Below are positions 1 to 5,505 of a stretch of DNA of 6,132 nucleotides, piece after piece (the stretch's first letter is position 1; each line of letters starts with the position of its first letter). The stretch covers positions 1 to 6,132 of the forward strand of contig JAURMS010000147.1 in the NCBI GenBank assembly GCA_030830595.1, read 5' to 3'. Made by a program: the position numbers and the translations under genes. The notes beneath the pieces were generated by a model that ran no database searches, had not been told where the DNA came from, and saw nothing but the letters and a program-made list of their open reading frames with translations. This DNA comes from Gammaproteobacteria bacterium (GTDB lineage Bacteria; Pseudomonadota; Gammaproteobacteria; Steroidobacterales; Steroidobacteraceae).

Positions 1-1057
1 AGCCCGAGCCGCCGTCCTCGACCATGTAGCGCGTCCAGCCGTCCTCGTCGCCGAAGTGGGGTCGGTTACCGCCCACGTCGGTCAGTGCCGGTATGGCCTC
101 AGTCATCTTTCGCACGAGCCCGCGGTAGCCTGAGCTGAAGGGACGGCCGCTGCGTTGTGCCTCAATGCCTGGCAGCAGGAAAAGTTCCAGGGCGAAGCGA
201 TGATAGGAGGAGGCTAGTTCCCGATTCAATCCGCTGGGATAAGTCTGATTGATCACCTCGGCCTCGAGGATTTTCCTGGACAGACGCTCCCAACGGGGAG
301 TTTCCCTGAAAACAGGCCAGACTGTGGCCGCAACAAACAGCCCGGATACCTCGCCGATCAGGTGATTGTTGGCCGAGGAGCCACTTGAGAGATGTCGTTC
401 AATGAGCCACTGGTGCCAGTAGATGACTGGCCATAAGACACCCTCGTGACCAAACAACCTGAGGTGTTGCTCCGAGCCGCGCAGCAGGCGCTCGATCCAT
501 ACCCAAGCAGTCAGGCGCACACCAAGCTCAAGGGAACTGTGCCAATTGAGGCCGAGTGGAAAAGGGTTCTCTGCAACCCAGGATTTGAGTTGCCGTTCGA
601 TTTCGTCGCCAAACCTGGCATCGCCCGTGACCGCGTACGCAACGGCCATGACCGTAAGCTGGCGGTGTCGACTCAGTTCCCAGATGTTTTTGATGTCACC
701 AGCGACGCGGGGGTCCCGGTAATTCATGGTCGGGCCGAAATCCAGCGGCGCCCTGGTGCCGGTGATAGGGTCAAGGTGCCAATCTGGCCCCTTAGATTGG
801 TAGCGGTGGTTCAGCAGGTGATAGTGCCCCTTCAGATAGCCCTCGGCCTCCGCCAGCAGTTGCGTGATTTCCGGTCGAGATTCCGCGGGCAGGGCGGGCA
901 TGCTCCACCTATCCCGAATGGCCGAAACGTCCGCGCCGGGCGCGCGCCACCTCCTGCGGCGATTCCAGATCACGGTCGCCAGGGCAAATTTGACCCGCGA
1001 GACTATTTCGCCGGGCGACATCCCCCTCAGGCGGTTCAATAGCCAGGCTGGATCCAC
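1..1057 (-). CDS. Heparinase II/III-family protein, 3' end beyond the left edge
   Basis: I read one open minus-strand frame of 352 codons that runs off the left edge without a stop. It starts at GTG 1057 and has a GAGGG ribosome site 8 nt upstream. The N-terminus (RLRGMSPGEIVSRVK, residues 9-23) is the usual opening of exopolysaccharide-cluster heparinase-like proteins. It is followed by an alpha-helical toroid-like region with IWELSRH (125-131), GLNWHSSLELGVRLTAW (169-185), SSANNHLIGE (227-236) and SGLNRELASSYHRF (275-288). The Tyr-His of SSYHRF sits where polysaccharide lyases of this superfamily carry their catalytic Tyr. The C-terminal beta-sandwich domain should lie outside the window. 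Family members cleave or process uronic-acid-containing polysaccharides; the substrate here is unknown. No signal peptide is evident in the residues read. The gene starts 2 nt after the glycosyltransferase remnant's stop, so the two were probably one operon. Third codon positions look less GC-rich than in rph or rdgB, which fits accessory DNA. Confidence 0.88.
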   Translation of the reverse strand, partial: MDPAWLLNRLRGMSPGEIVSRVKFALATVIWNRRRRWRAPGADVSAIRDRWSMPALPAESRPEITQLLAEAEGYLKGHYHLLNHRYQSKGPDWHLDPITGTRAPLDFGPTMNYRDPRVAGDIKNIWELSRHRQLTVMAVAYAVTGDARFGDEIERQLKSWVAENPFPLGLNWHSSLELGVRLTAWVWIERLLRGSEQHLRLFGHEGVLWPVIYWHQWLIERHLSSGSSANNHLIGEVSGLFVAATVWPVFRETPRWERLSRKILEAEVINQTYPSGLNRELASSYHRFALELFLLPGIEAQRSGRPFSSGYRGLVRKMTEAIPALTDVGGNRPHFGDEDGWTRYMVEDGGSG

Positions 1058-1059
1058 GG

Positions 1060-1400
1060 TCAGTGCCCTCGTCCGTTGGTCAGCAGTTGCGCATGAACAT
1101 CCAGGAGGCCAGATGCGGCGTGCGGCCAGCCAAGTTCTGTTTCTATCCTTCGCTGGCCACCAGCCCCCATCTGGGTTCCAAGCAGCGTATTGTCGGCGAG
1201 AGTGACAATGCCTTCTGCCAGGTCGACGTGCCGGGTGCCGACTGCGATCAGGACGGCATCGCCGCAGAGTTGCCGGGTTTCCTCAAGGTCAAAGGCGACG
1301 AACACCTTGCCGAGGGTCATATACTTCGGCGACTTGACCATGATGCAGGCGTCCGTAAAGGCGTTCTTGGGGTCTGGTTGGGCGCAAAGATCACATCATT
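1060..1400 (-). pseudogene. C-terminal remnant of a GT4 (group 1) glycosyltransferase
   Basis: About 113 codons remain of a glycosyltransferase of the kind found beside heparinase-like genes in exopolysaccharide clusters. Recognisable parts are DVIFAPNQTPKNAFTDAC near the start, then KYMTLGK, VAFDLEETR, and a tail MGAGGQRRIETELGWPH...LL. These match the family pattern EYMALGKPxVAFDLxETR...MGxxGxRRxExELxWxH. The N-terminal acceptor domain and half of the nucleotide-sugar domain are missing. Homology starts exactly where the duplicated yicC tail ends (about 1396-1400), and the frame is closed a short way upstream by a TGA inside that repeat. The second Glu of the EX7E motif (EYM in relatives) is Lys here, and the GKP proline is lost, so the remnant has probably decayed. 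An internal ATG at 1341 gives a 93-codon ORF but no plausible protein. Its TGA (1060-1062) lies 2 nt before the heparinase start. The alternative of a short functional ORF seems unlikely. Confidence 0.72.
1066..1070 (-). promoter_or_regulatory. Ribosome binding site of the heparinase-like gene
   Basis: The minus strand reads GAGGG here, 8 nt before GTG 1057. It lies inside the last codons of the upstream glycosyltransferase remnant, as expected for translationally coupled genes. It decides the GTG start, because no in-frame ATG is present nearby upstream and the protein then begins with the family-typical N-terminus. Confidence 0.6.
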
Positions 1401-1462
1401 CAACGTTCTGCACCTGCTCCCCCAGCTGCTCGATCAGCACCTTGATCTCGGCCGCCGCCCGG
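1396..1462 (-). repeat. Copy B: duplicated 3' tail of yicC
   Basis: This 67-bp direct repeat matches the 3' end of yicC at 3102-3168 at 62 of 67 positions, in the same orientation and 1,706 bp away. In the yicC frame it reads RAAAEIKVLIEQLGEQ then VQNVE and a stop, and so preserves the YicC C-terminus and its TGA (1396-1398). The same bases are read in another frame as the last 20 codons and the stop of the channel gene. Similarity ends abruptly at both edges. It is most simply an attachment-site-like duplication left by integration at the yicC 3' end. An illegitimate tandem duplication is the alternative. Confidence 0.9.
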
Positions 1463-3112
1463 CTTCCCTGGTGCTGGCGGCATGTTCCAGTCCCCTTTCC
1501 TGACCAGCTTTGGTTCAGCGGGGTCTGCCACGTATGCTGGGGTCATGATCTGGATTCCGTATTCATTACACACGTCGAGAATGTTGGCGTGAAGTCTTGA
1601 ATAAATTGCCGGGCTGCTGCCTGCGTCGGCGGTGTATGCGTTGATCTCATACAGGACGCAGAAATCCTTGAGTCCCTGGTTCAGGACAAAAGGAGGCGGC
1701 TCTGCCAACAGGCCTTCAGTGCGCTCAGCGGCCATCAGCAGCATGGCCTCTACCTGTCGCCACGGGACTTCGTAGCCGATGCCTATGGTTGTATGCAAGA
1801 CCAGGCGTTGCTCACGGGCGAGGGTGCTGTAGTTGGTTATGGGGCTGCTGAGGATCTGCGAATTTGGCACCACGACTGTTTCGTTTTTTGGTGTTCGCAA
1901 GACCGTGACCAGTACCCGCGAATCGATGACGTCGCCCACCATGTCATTGATCGAGATGCGGTCGCCCAGGCGGAAGGCGCGCCTGTAGGTCATGGTGTAT
2001 CCGGCAATGATGTTGGCAATGACCGATGAAGACCCCAGTGAAAAAATCACCCCTAGCAGGACCGATACGCCCTTGAAGGCTGCCGAATCCGAGCCGGGAA
2101 TGTAGGGATAGGCAATGACGACGCCAAAGGCGATCACGAAGATGCGGGCCAGCTTGTAGGTAGGCAGCGCCCAGTCCGGATCGAAACCCTCGATCCGGAC
2201 GGTGCCCGATTCCAGCGCCGCGAACAGCATCCGTCCAAGCTTCAGAGCGTAGCGGATGACCAACACCAGGACAGCAAGAAAAACCAGGTTCGGCAACGCG
2301 CCTACCAGTGCCAGCGCGATCCTGCTCAGTGGGTCGATGACCAGGGACAGCAGACCTGCGCCCAAGGACTCGGTCCAGGGAAAAAGGGCCAGCACAAACT
2401 GCAGATAGACATAGACCAGCACGACCAGCACGACCGAAAAGAACAGGTTCAACGCGCCCCTTGAAAAGCCGACCAGCCTCTCTGCCGTGACCAGTTGGAG
2501 GTGTCCGATTTGCAAGGGCCGAACCTGCCCGGTGACGCGCGTGAAAAGATCCCCAAGGCGATGGCGAAAGGTGCCCATCAGCAACCAGATCGCAAGGCCG
2601 AGGGTTGCCGAGGCGGCGAGGGCGTATCCCGCATGCGTAAGCAGGAGACGCAGGGATCGCCGTTCTCTCCAGTTCTCCACGGCGTCGGCACTGGCGCGAA
2701 GGGCGGTACTCGCAAGGGTCAGCCGGTCGATACCCTCGAGCGAGGCATCGGCGTCGGTGACGACGAACAGCATCTGGGAACCGGCCCGGACCTCGGTGCC
2801 GGTCGAAGTCTCGACAAGGTTCAGGATGGTTACGGGTGCTTCGCGATGTCTGGCGAATTCGACGACACGAGCCTCGGCCTCAGCCGCTCGCTCACTCGCT
2901 GAGTACCCTGCAAAACCACGCAGGAGCGTAATGGTCTTGCCGTCCAGTTGGATGGGTGCGGAACTGACTGGCCCTTCGTGCTCCTCGGCCAACGCAGTCA
3001 GGCTGGTTGGGCCCAAAAACAGCATGCTAACCGTGAGGAGCATGGTGCTGAGCGGGTGCTTGCGCTCCCGCTTTTCTGTCATCGCGCGAGGCCGTAATGC
3101 TTCACTCGACAT
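1400..3112 (-). CDS. MscS-family mechanosensitive ion channel with periplasmic N-terminal domain
   Basis: The product is a 570-residue inner-membrane channel expected to open under membrane tension and release solutes on hypo-osmotic shock. Residues 11-42 look like a signal peptide (basic RERK, hydrophobic LLTVSMLFLG, then TALA/EE). A periplasmic domain follows to about residue 155. Hydrophobic segments lie near 161-180, 221-245, 265-290, 325-340 and 350-375. The last is the pore helix entering GYTMTYRRAFRLGDRI (371-386), then the MscS beta-domain (VVVPNSQIL, 413-421) and the alpha/beta cytosolic domain ending NEYGIQIMTPAY (516-527). The upstream ATG at 3112 overlaps the yicC end by 11 nt (AATGTCGAGTGA). 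Met11 at 3082 begins right at the signal peptide and may be the true start; neither has a strong ribosome site. Relatives end soon after the DWN segment. Residues 551-570 (Gly/Ala/Arg-rich) come from the duplicated yicC tail read out of frame, so the native C-terminus was probably replaced. It is likely cotranscribed with yicC. Confidence 0.9.
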   Translation of the reverse strand: MSSEALRPRAMTEKRERKHPLSTMLLTVSMLFLGPTSLTALAEEHEGPVSSAPIQLDGKTITLLRGFAGYSASERAAEAEARVVEFARHREAPVTILNLVETSTGTEVRAGSQMLFVVTDADASLEGIDRLTLASTALRASADAVENWRERRSLRLLLTHAGYALAASATLGLAIWLLMGTFRHRLGDLFTRVTGQVRPLQIGHLQLVTAERLVGFSRGALNLFFSVVLVVLVYVYLQFVLALFPWTESLGAGLLSLVIDPLSRIALALVGALPNLVFLAVLVLVIRYALKLGRMLFAALESGTVRIEGFDPDWALPTYKLARIFVIAFGVVIAYPYIPGSDSAAFKGVSVLLGVIFSLGSSSVIANIIAGYTMTYRRAFRLGDRISINDMVGDVIDSRVLVTVLRTPKNETVVVPNSQILSSPITNYSTLAREQRLVLHTTIGIGYEVPWRQVEAMLLMAAERTEGLLAEPPPFVLNQGLKDFCVLYEINAYTADAGSSPAIYSRLHANILDVCNEYGIQIMTPAYVADPAEPKLVRKGDWNMPPAPGKPGGGRDQGADRAAGGAGAER

Positions 3113-3168
3113 TCTGCACCTGCTCCCGCAGCTGCTCGATCAGCACCTTGATCTCGACCGCCGCCCGG
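3102..3168 (-). repeat. Copy A: 3' tail of yicC, partner of the repeat at 1396-1462
   Basis: This is the last 21 codons and stop of the intact yicC gene. It differs from copy B at 3105, 3108, 3111, 3128 and 3157. In the yicC frame three of these are synonymous (GAG/GAA, GTC/GTT, AAT/AAC) and two change residues (Arg281/Gly, Val271/Ala). The channel gene's upstream ATG (3110-3112) lies inside this copy; the matching bases in copy B read ACG. Confidence 0.9.
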
Positions 3169-3968
3169 GTGGTTTCCAGGTCCTGCGACTTGGAAGAGAG
3201 CGTGTTGGCTTCCCGGTTGAGCTCCTGCATCAGGAAATCCAGTCGCCGCCCGACGGCTTCGTCGCCATCCAGGGCGCTCAGCACCTCGCTCACGTGACCC
3301 TGCAGCCGGTCCAGTTCCTCGTCCACGTCCATTCGTTGCAGGGCCAGCAGCAGCTCCTGCTCGAAACGCTCCTGGTTCGGCGCGACTGCGATGACGGAGA
3401 GCCTGTCCAGGAGCCGGGCCCTGATTCGCTCACGCACTTCTGGCAGCCGGGCAGAAACCTGGGTGACCAGCGCGCTGATGCCCTGGCAGCGCGCCAGCAT
3501 CAGGTCCTTGAGCCGCGCCCCCTCTGAGGCGCGCGAGTTGCAGAGTTGCTCGAGCGTGCTGTTCAGCAGGGTAACCGCCGCGTCTTGCAGGGGGCTCAGG
3601 TCCCGCTCCGTTTCGCGGACCACGCCAGGCCAGCGCAACAGTTCCATGGCATCGATGCCGGCGATATCGCCGGTCCTGCGCCGGACGCGGCCCACTTGCT
3701 CTACCAGCCTGTCGAGCAGCGGTTCGTTGAGCTCAAGGGACGACTCGCGACCCGTGTCCGCCCTGTACACCAACGTAGCATCCACCTTGCCACGCCTGAG
3801 CTTGGTGTTGATGGCCTGTCGGAGGTCGCCTTCGAGGCTGCGCAGTTCGTCCGGCAGGCGCAGGGAGATTTCAAGGTAGCGGTGGTTGACGCTGCGCAAC
3901 TCCCAGGACAGCACGCCTTGAGTCAAGGTGAGTTCGCTACGGGCGAAGCCGGTCATGCTACGGATCAC
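3102..3968 (-). CDS. yicC: YicC-family endoribonuclease
   Basis: This is a full-length 288-residue YicC protein, the size usual for the family. E. coli YicC is a stress-associated endoribonuclease that contributes to small-RNA turnover. The start is GTG 3968, chosen because it gives the family's opening MIRSMTGFAR; the ATG four codons later would lose the first strand. Recognisable parts are SVNHRYLEISLRLP (26-39), LRRGKVDATL (57-66), and the conserved C-terminal half with QERFEQELLL (199-208), DVDEELDRL (214-222), RRLDFLMQELNREANTLSSKS (241-261) and the terminal EIKVLIEQLREQVQNVE. It is divergent from the PP2C phosphatase across 56 bp. In many gammaproteobacteria gmk follows yicC; here an MscS-type channel gene overlaps its end by 11 nt. 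The last 21 codons are duplicated at 1396-1462, so this 3' end may have been rebuilt by integration without loss of the reading frame. Confidence 0.96.
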   Translation of the reverse strand: MIRSMTGFARSELTLTQGVLSWELRSVNHRYLEISLRLPDELRSLEGDLRQAINTKLRRGKVDATLVYRADTGRESSLELNEPLLDRLVEQVGRVRRRTGDIAGIDAMELLRWPGVVRETERDLSPLQDAAVTLLNSTLEQLCNSRASEGARLKDLMLARCQGISALVTQVSARLPEVRERIRARLLDRLSVIAVAPNQERFEQELLLALQRMDVDEELDRLQGHVSEVLSALDGDEAVGRRLDFLMQELNREANTLSSKSQDLETTRAAVEIKVLIEQLREQVQNVE

Positions 3969-4024
3969 GTTCCGGTTCCCGGGGTCTGGGTTAACATGCG
4001 CCGCCAGAATAACAGGGAGCCCAC
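3969..4024. promoter_or_regulatory. Divergent intergenic region between yicC and the PP2C gene
   Basis: This is the only clear intergenic gap in the right half and must hold the promoters for both directions unless they lie inside the coding regions. It is locally AT-richer around 3991-4012. TAACAT (3992-3997, plus strand) and TGTTAT (minus strand, about 4007-4012) are four-of-six matches to a sigma-70 -10 box, but I see no convincing -35 element for either. No operator-like palindrome longer than a few bases was noticed, apart from GTTAAC. Confidence 0.35.
4014..4019 (+). promoter_or_regulatory. Ribosome binding site for the TTG start of the PP2C gene
   Basis: AGGGAG lies 5 nt before TTG 4025. 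It decides the start: the first in-frame ATG comes only at Met31, inside the catalytic fold and after the GHREDNQD motif. Confidence 0.65.
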
Positions 4025-4771
4025 TTGAGAGTCGAAGTTGCGGATGTAACCCATGCGGGCCATCGCGAAGACAACCAGGATCGCTCGGTCGTGGTCACTG
4101 GCCGCCATGCCGCCATGCTGGCTGTGTTCGATGGCATGGGCGGCCATGCAGACGGCGGTCGGGCCGCCGAATTGGGTTGTGAGGTGGTCCTTGCCTCGTT
4201 CCGGGCAGAACGTCATCCGCTGCTCGATCCGCTTGGGTTCCTGGCGAGAACCCTGGGGCTCGCGCATGAGGCGGTGGTAGGTGCCGGCCTTGAGTTGCCG
4301 ATGCAATATCGCCCACGTGCGACCTGTGCCCTGTGTCTCGTGCAGCAGGGATCGGCCTACTGGATCCACCTTGGCGACGCTCGTGCCTATCAGTTGCGAG
4401 AGGGTCGGGTGGTTCTCCGTACACGAGATCACACCCGGGTCGAACAGTTGCTGGCAGAGGGGGTCATCACCGAGGAGCAGGTGCTGAGCCATCCGCTGCG
4501 TAACTTCGTCGATAGCTGTGTAGGTGGGGACCCGGACCAGCCCGAATTCTTTCTCTCCGGCAGGCGTCCCCTGCAGGAGGGTGACGTGCTGGCCCTCTGC
4601 TCTGACGGGGTGTGGTCGGGCGTCAAGGATGGTGACCTGGCACAGGCGCTCACGGCCCATGCTTCGGGCATCGTCGATGCGGCCAAGGGCGTGGTGGCGA
4701 AAGCAGTGCGTGCGTCTGCGCCGTACAGCGACAATGCGACGCTGGCGGCCCTGCGCTGGCTGGGTAACTAG
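4025..4771 (+). CDS. PP2C-family serine/threonine protein phosphatase
   Basis: This is a 248-residue cytoplasmic, metal-dependent (Mn/Mg) phosphoprotein phosphatase consisting of little more than the PP2C catalytic domain, like the bacterial Stp/PrpC class. Motifs in order are GHREDNQDR (12-20), VFDGMGGHADGG (34-45; Asp36 and Gly37 bind metal), RATCAL (98-103), HLGDARAYQLREG (115-127), a flap-like segment with HPLRNFVDSCVGG (156-168), LALCSDGVW (189-197; Asp194 metal ligand) and SDNATLA (235-241; Asp236 metal ligand). All core metal-binding aspartates are present, so it should be active. It starts at TTG with a good ribosome site. It ends 8 nt before rph, so it probably leads a PP2C-rph-rdgB operon. 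No partner kinase lies in the window, and the substrate is unknown. There is no transmembrane segment or extra sensory domain. Confidence 0.94.
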   Translation: MRVEVADVTHAGHREDNQDRSVVVTGRHAAMLAVFDGMGGHADGGRAAELGCEVVLASFRAERHPLLDPLGFLARTLGLAHEAVVGAGLELPMQYRPRATCALCLVQQGSAYWIHLGDARAYQLREGRVVLRTRDHTRVEQLLAEGVITEEQVLSHPLRNFVDSCVGGDPDQPEFFLSGRRPLQEGDVLALCSDGVWSGVKDGDLAQALTAHASGIVDAAKGVVAKAVRASAPYSDNATLAALRWLGN

Positions 4772-4779
4772 GAGAACCG

Positions 4780-5505
4780 ATGAGACATGACGGAAGGCGG
4801 GCTGACGAGCTCCGCGAGGTGCGCTTCACGCGTGGCTTCACCAGCCATGCGGAGGGGTCGGTGTTGGTGGAATTCGGGCAAACCAGGGTGCTGTGCACCG
4901 CCACCGTGGAGAATGGCGTGCCCTCCTTCCTCCGCAATTCCGGTCAGGGCTGGATCACGGCTGAATACGGCATGCTGCCTCGTTCGACCCATACCCGCAG
5001 CGCCCGCGAGGCTGCCCGCGGCCGCCAGACTGGCCGCACCCAGGAGATCCAGCGGCTGATCGGGCGCTCGCTGCGCGCCTGCGTGGACTTGCGTTCGCTC
5101 GGCGAGCGGACACTCACCCTCGACTGCGACGTGCTGCAGGCGGATGGCGGAACGCGGACGGCTGCCATCACCGGGGCGTACGTAGCGCTGGTCGATGCCA
5201 TCGAGGGACTGCGCGAGCGGCGCGTGCTGGAGCGCAATCCCGTCCATGGCCAGATCGCAGCCGTGTCCGTCGGTATCGTGGATGGAAGCGCGGTCCTCGA
5301 CCTGGACTACCGCGAGGATTCCGAGGCCGAGACCGATATGAACGTGATCATGAACTCGGGCGGCGCCTTCGTGGAGGTCCAGGGTACGGCCGAGGGGCAT
5401 GCGTTTCGGCGCGAGGAGCTGGACCAGCTCCTGGACCTCGCCTCGCTCGGCATCGAACGCCTGTGTCGCCTGCAGCGCGAGGTGCTCGCGGGGATACCGT
5501 CCTGA
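4780..5505 (+). CDS. rph: Ribonuclease PH (tRNA nucleotidyltransferase)
   Basis: RNase PH removes nucleotides from tRNA 3' ends by phosphorolysis, releasing nucleoside diphosphates, and acts as a ring-shaped hexamer. At 241 residues it has the usual length. The N-terminus MRHDGRRADELR is canonical, and AGGAG sits a short distance before ATG 4780. Seen in order are AEGSVLVEFGQTRVLCTATV (24-43), GWITAEYGMLPRSTHTR (57-73), GRTQEIQRLIGRSLRA (85-100, with Arg86), DCDVLQADGGTRTAAITGA (115-133, with phosphate-binding Gly124-Thr125-Arg126), and LDLDYREDSEAETDMNVI (173-190, with catalytic or metal-binding Asp180 and Asp186). No key residue is missing, so it is probably functional, unlike the frameshifted rph of E. 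coli K-12. Its stop codon overlaps the proposed rdgB start, which implies coupled translation. Confidence 0.97.
   Translation: MRHDGRRADELREVRFTRGFTSHAEGSVLVEFGQTRVLCTATVENGVPSFLRNSGQGWITAEYGMLPRSTHTRSAREAARGRQTGRTQEIQRLIGRSLRACVDLRSLGERTLTLDCDVLQADGGTRTAAITGAYVALVDAIEGLRERRVLERNPVHGQIAAVSVGIVDGSAVLDLDYREDSEAETDMNVIMNSGGAFVEVQGTAEGHAFRREELDQLLDLASLGIERLCRLQREVLAGIPS
5490..5494 (+). promoter_or_regulatory. Ribosome binding site supporting a CTG start for rdgB
   Basis: GGGGA ends 7 nt before CTG 5502, ideal spacing for that codon. It is 19 nt from the next candidate, GTG 5514, which is too far. It lies within the last codons of rph. Confidence 0.5.

Larger units (their letters stand above)
1396..3168 (-). 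mobile_element. Possible integrated segment bounded by yicC-tail direct repeats
   Basis: The two 67-bp copies of the yicC tail bracket a segment that holds only the mechanosensitive channel gene. The layout (intact target gene, direct repeat, cargo, second repeat, unrelated DNA) is that of an element integrated at a gene's 3' end. In Vibrio, mobilizable genomic islands helped by SXT/R391 elements use the yicC 3' end. No integrase, excisionase or transfer origin is seen between the repeats, so this would be a remnant, a single-gene passenger, or one unit of a stacked array. The mobile nature is inferred; only the repeats and cargo are seen. Confidence 0.35.

Noticed and set aside
446..1042. 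198-codon plus-strand ORF
   Set aside because: It is antisense to the heparinase-like gene, whose minus-strand frame carries family motifs throughout. The plus-strand protein has no recognisable domain.
1063..1503. 146-codon plus-strand ORF over the glycosyltransferase remnant and copy B
   Set aside because: The minus strand shows the GT4 C-terminal pattern with sensible codon use. The plus-strand product resembles nothing and is crossed by the repeat boundary.
2487..3527. 346-codon plus-strand ORF spanning the channel and yicC genes
   Set aside because: It is antisense to two well-supported families and crosses their junction. Its Arg/Ser-rich composition is typical of a mirror frame in GC-rich DNA.
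380..4031. Shared 11-mer CCACTTGAGAG near 381 and 4022
   Set aside because: It is too short, and the flanks do not match. A single 11-base match in 6 kb of coding sequence is plausible by chance.
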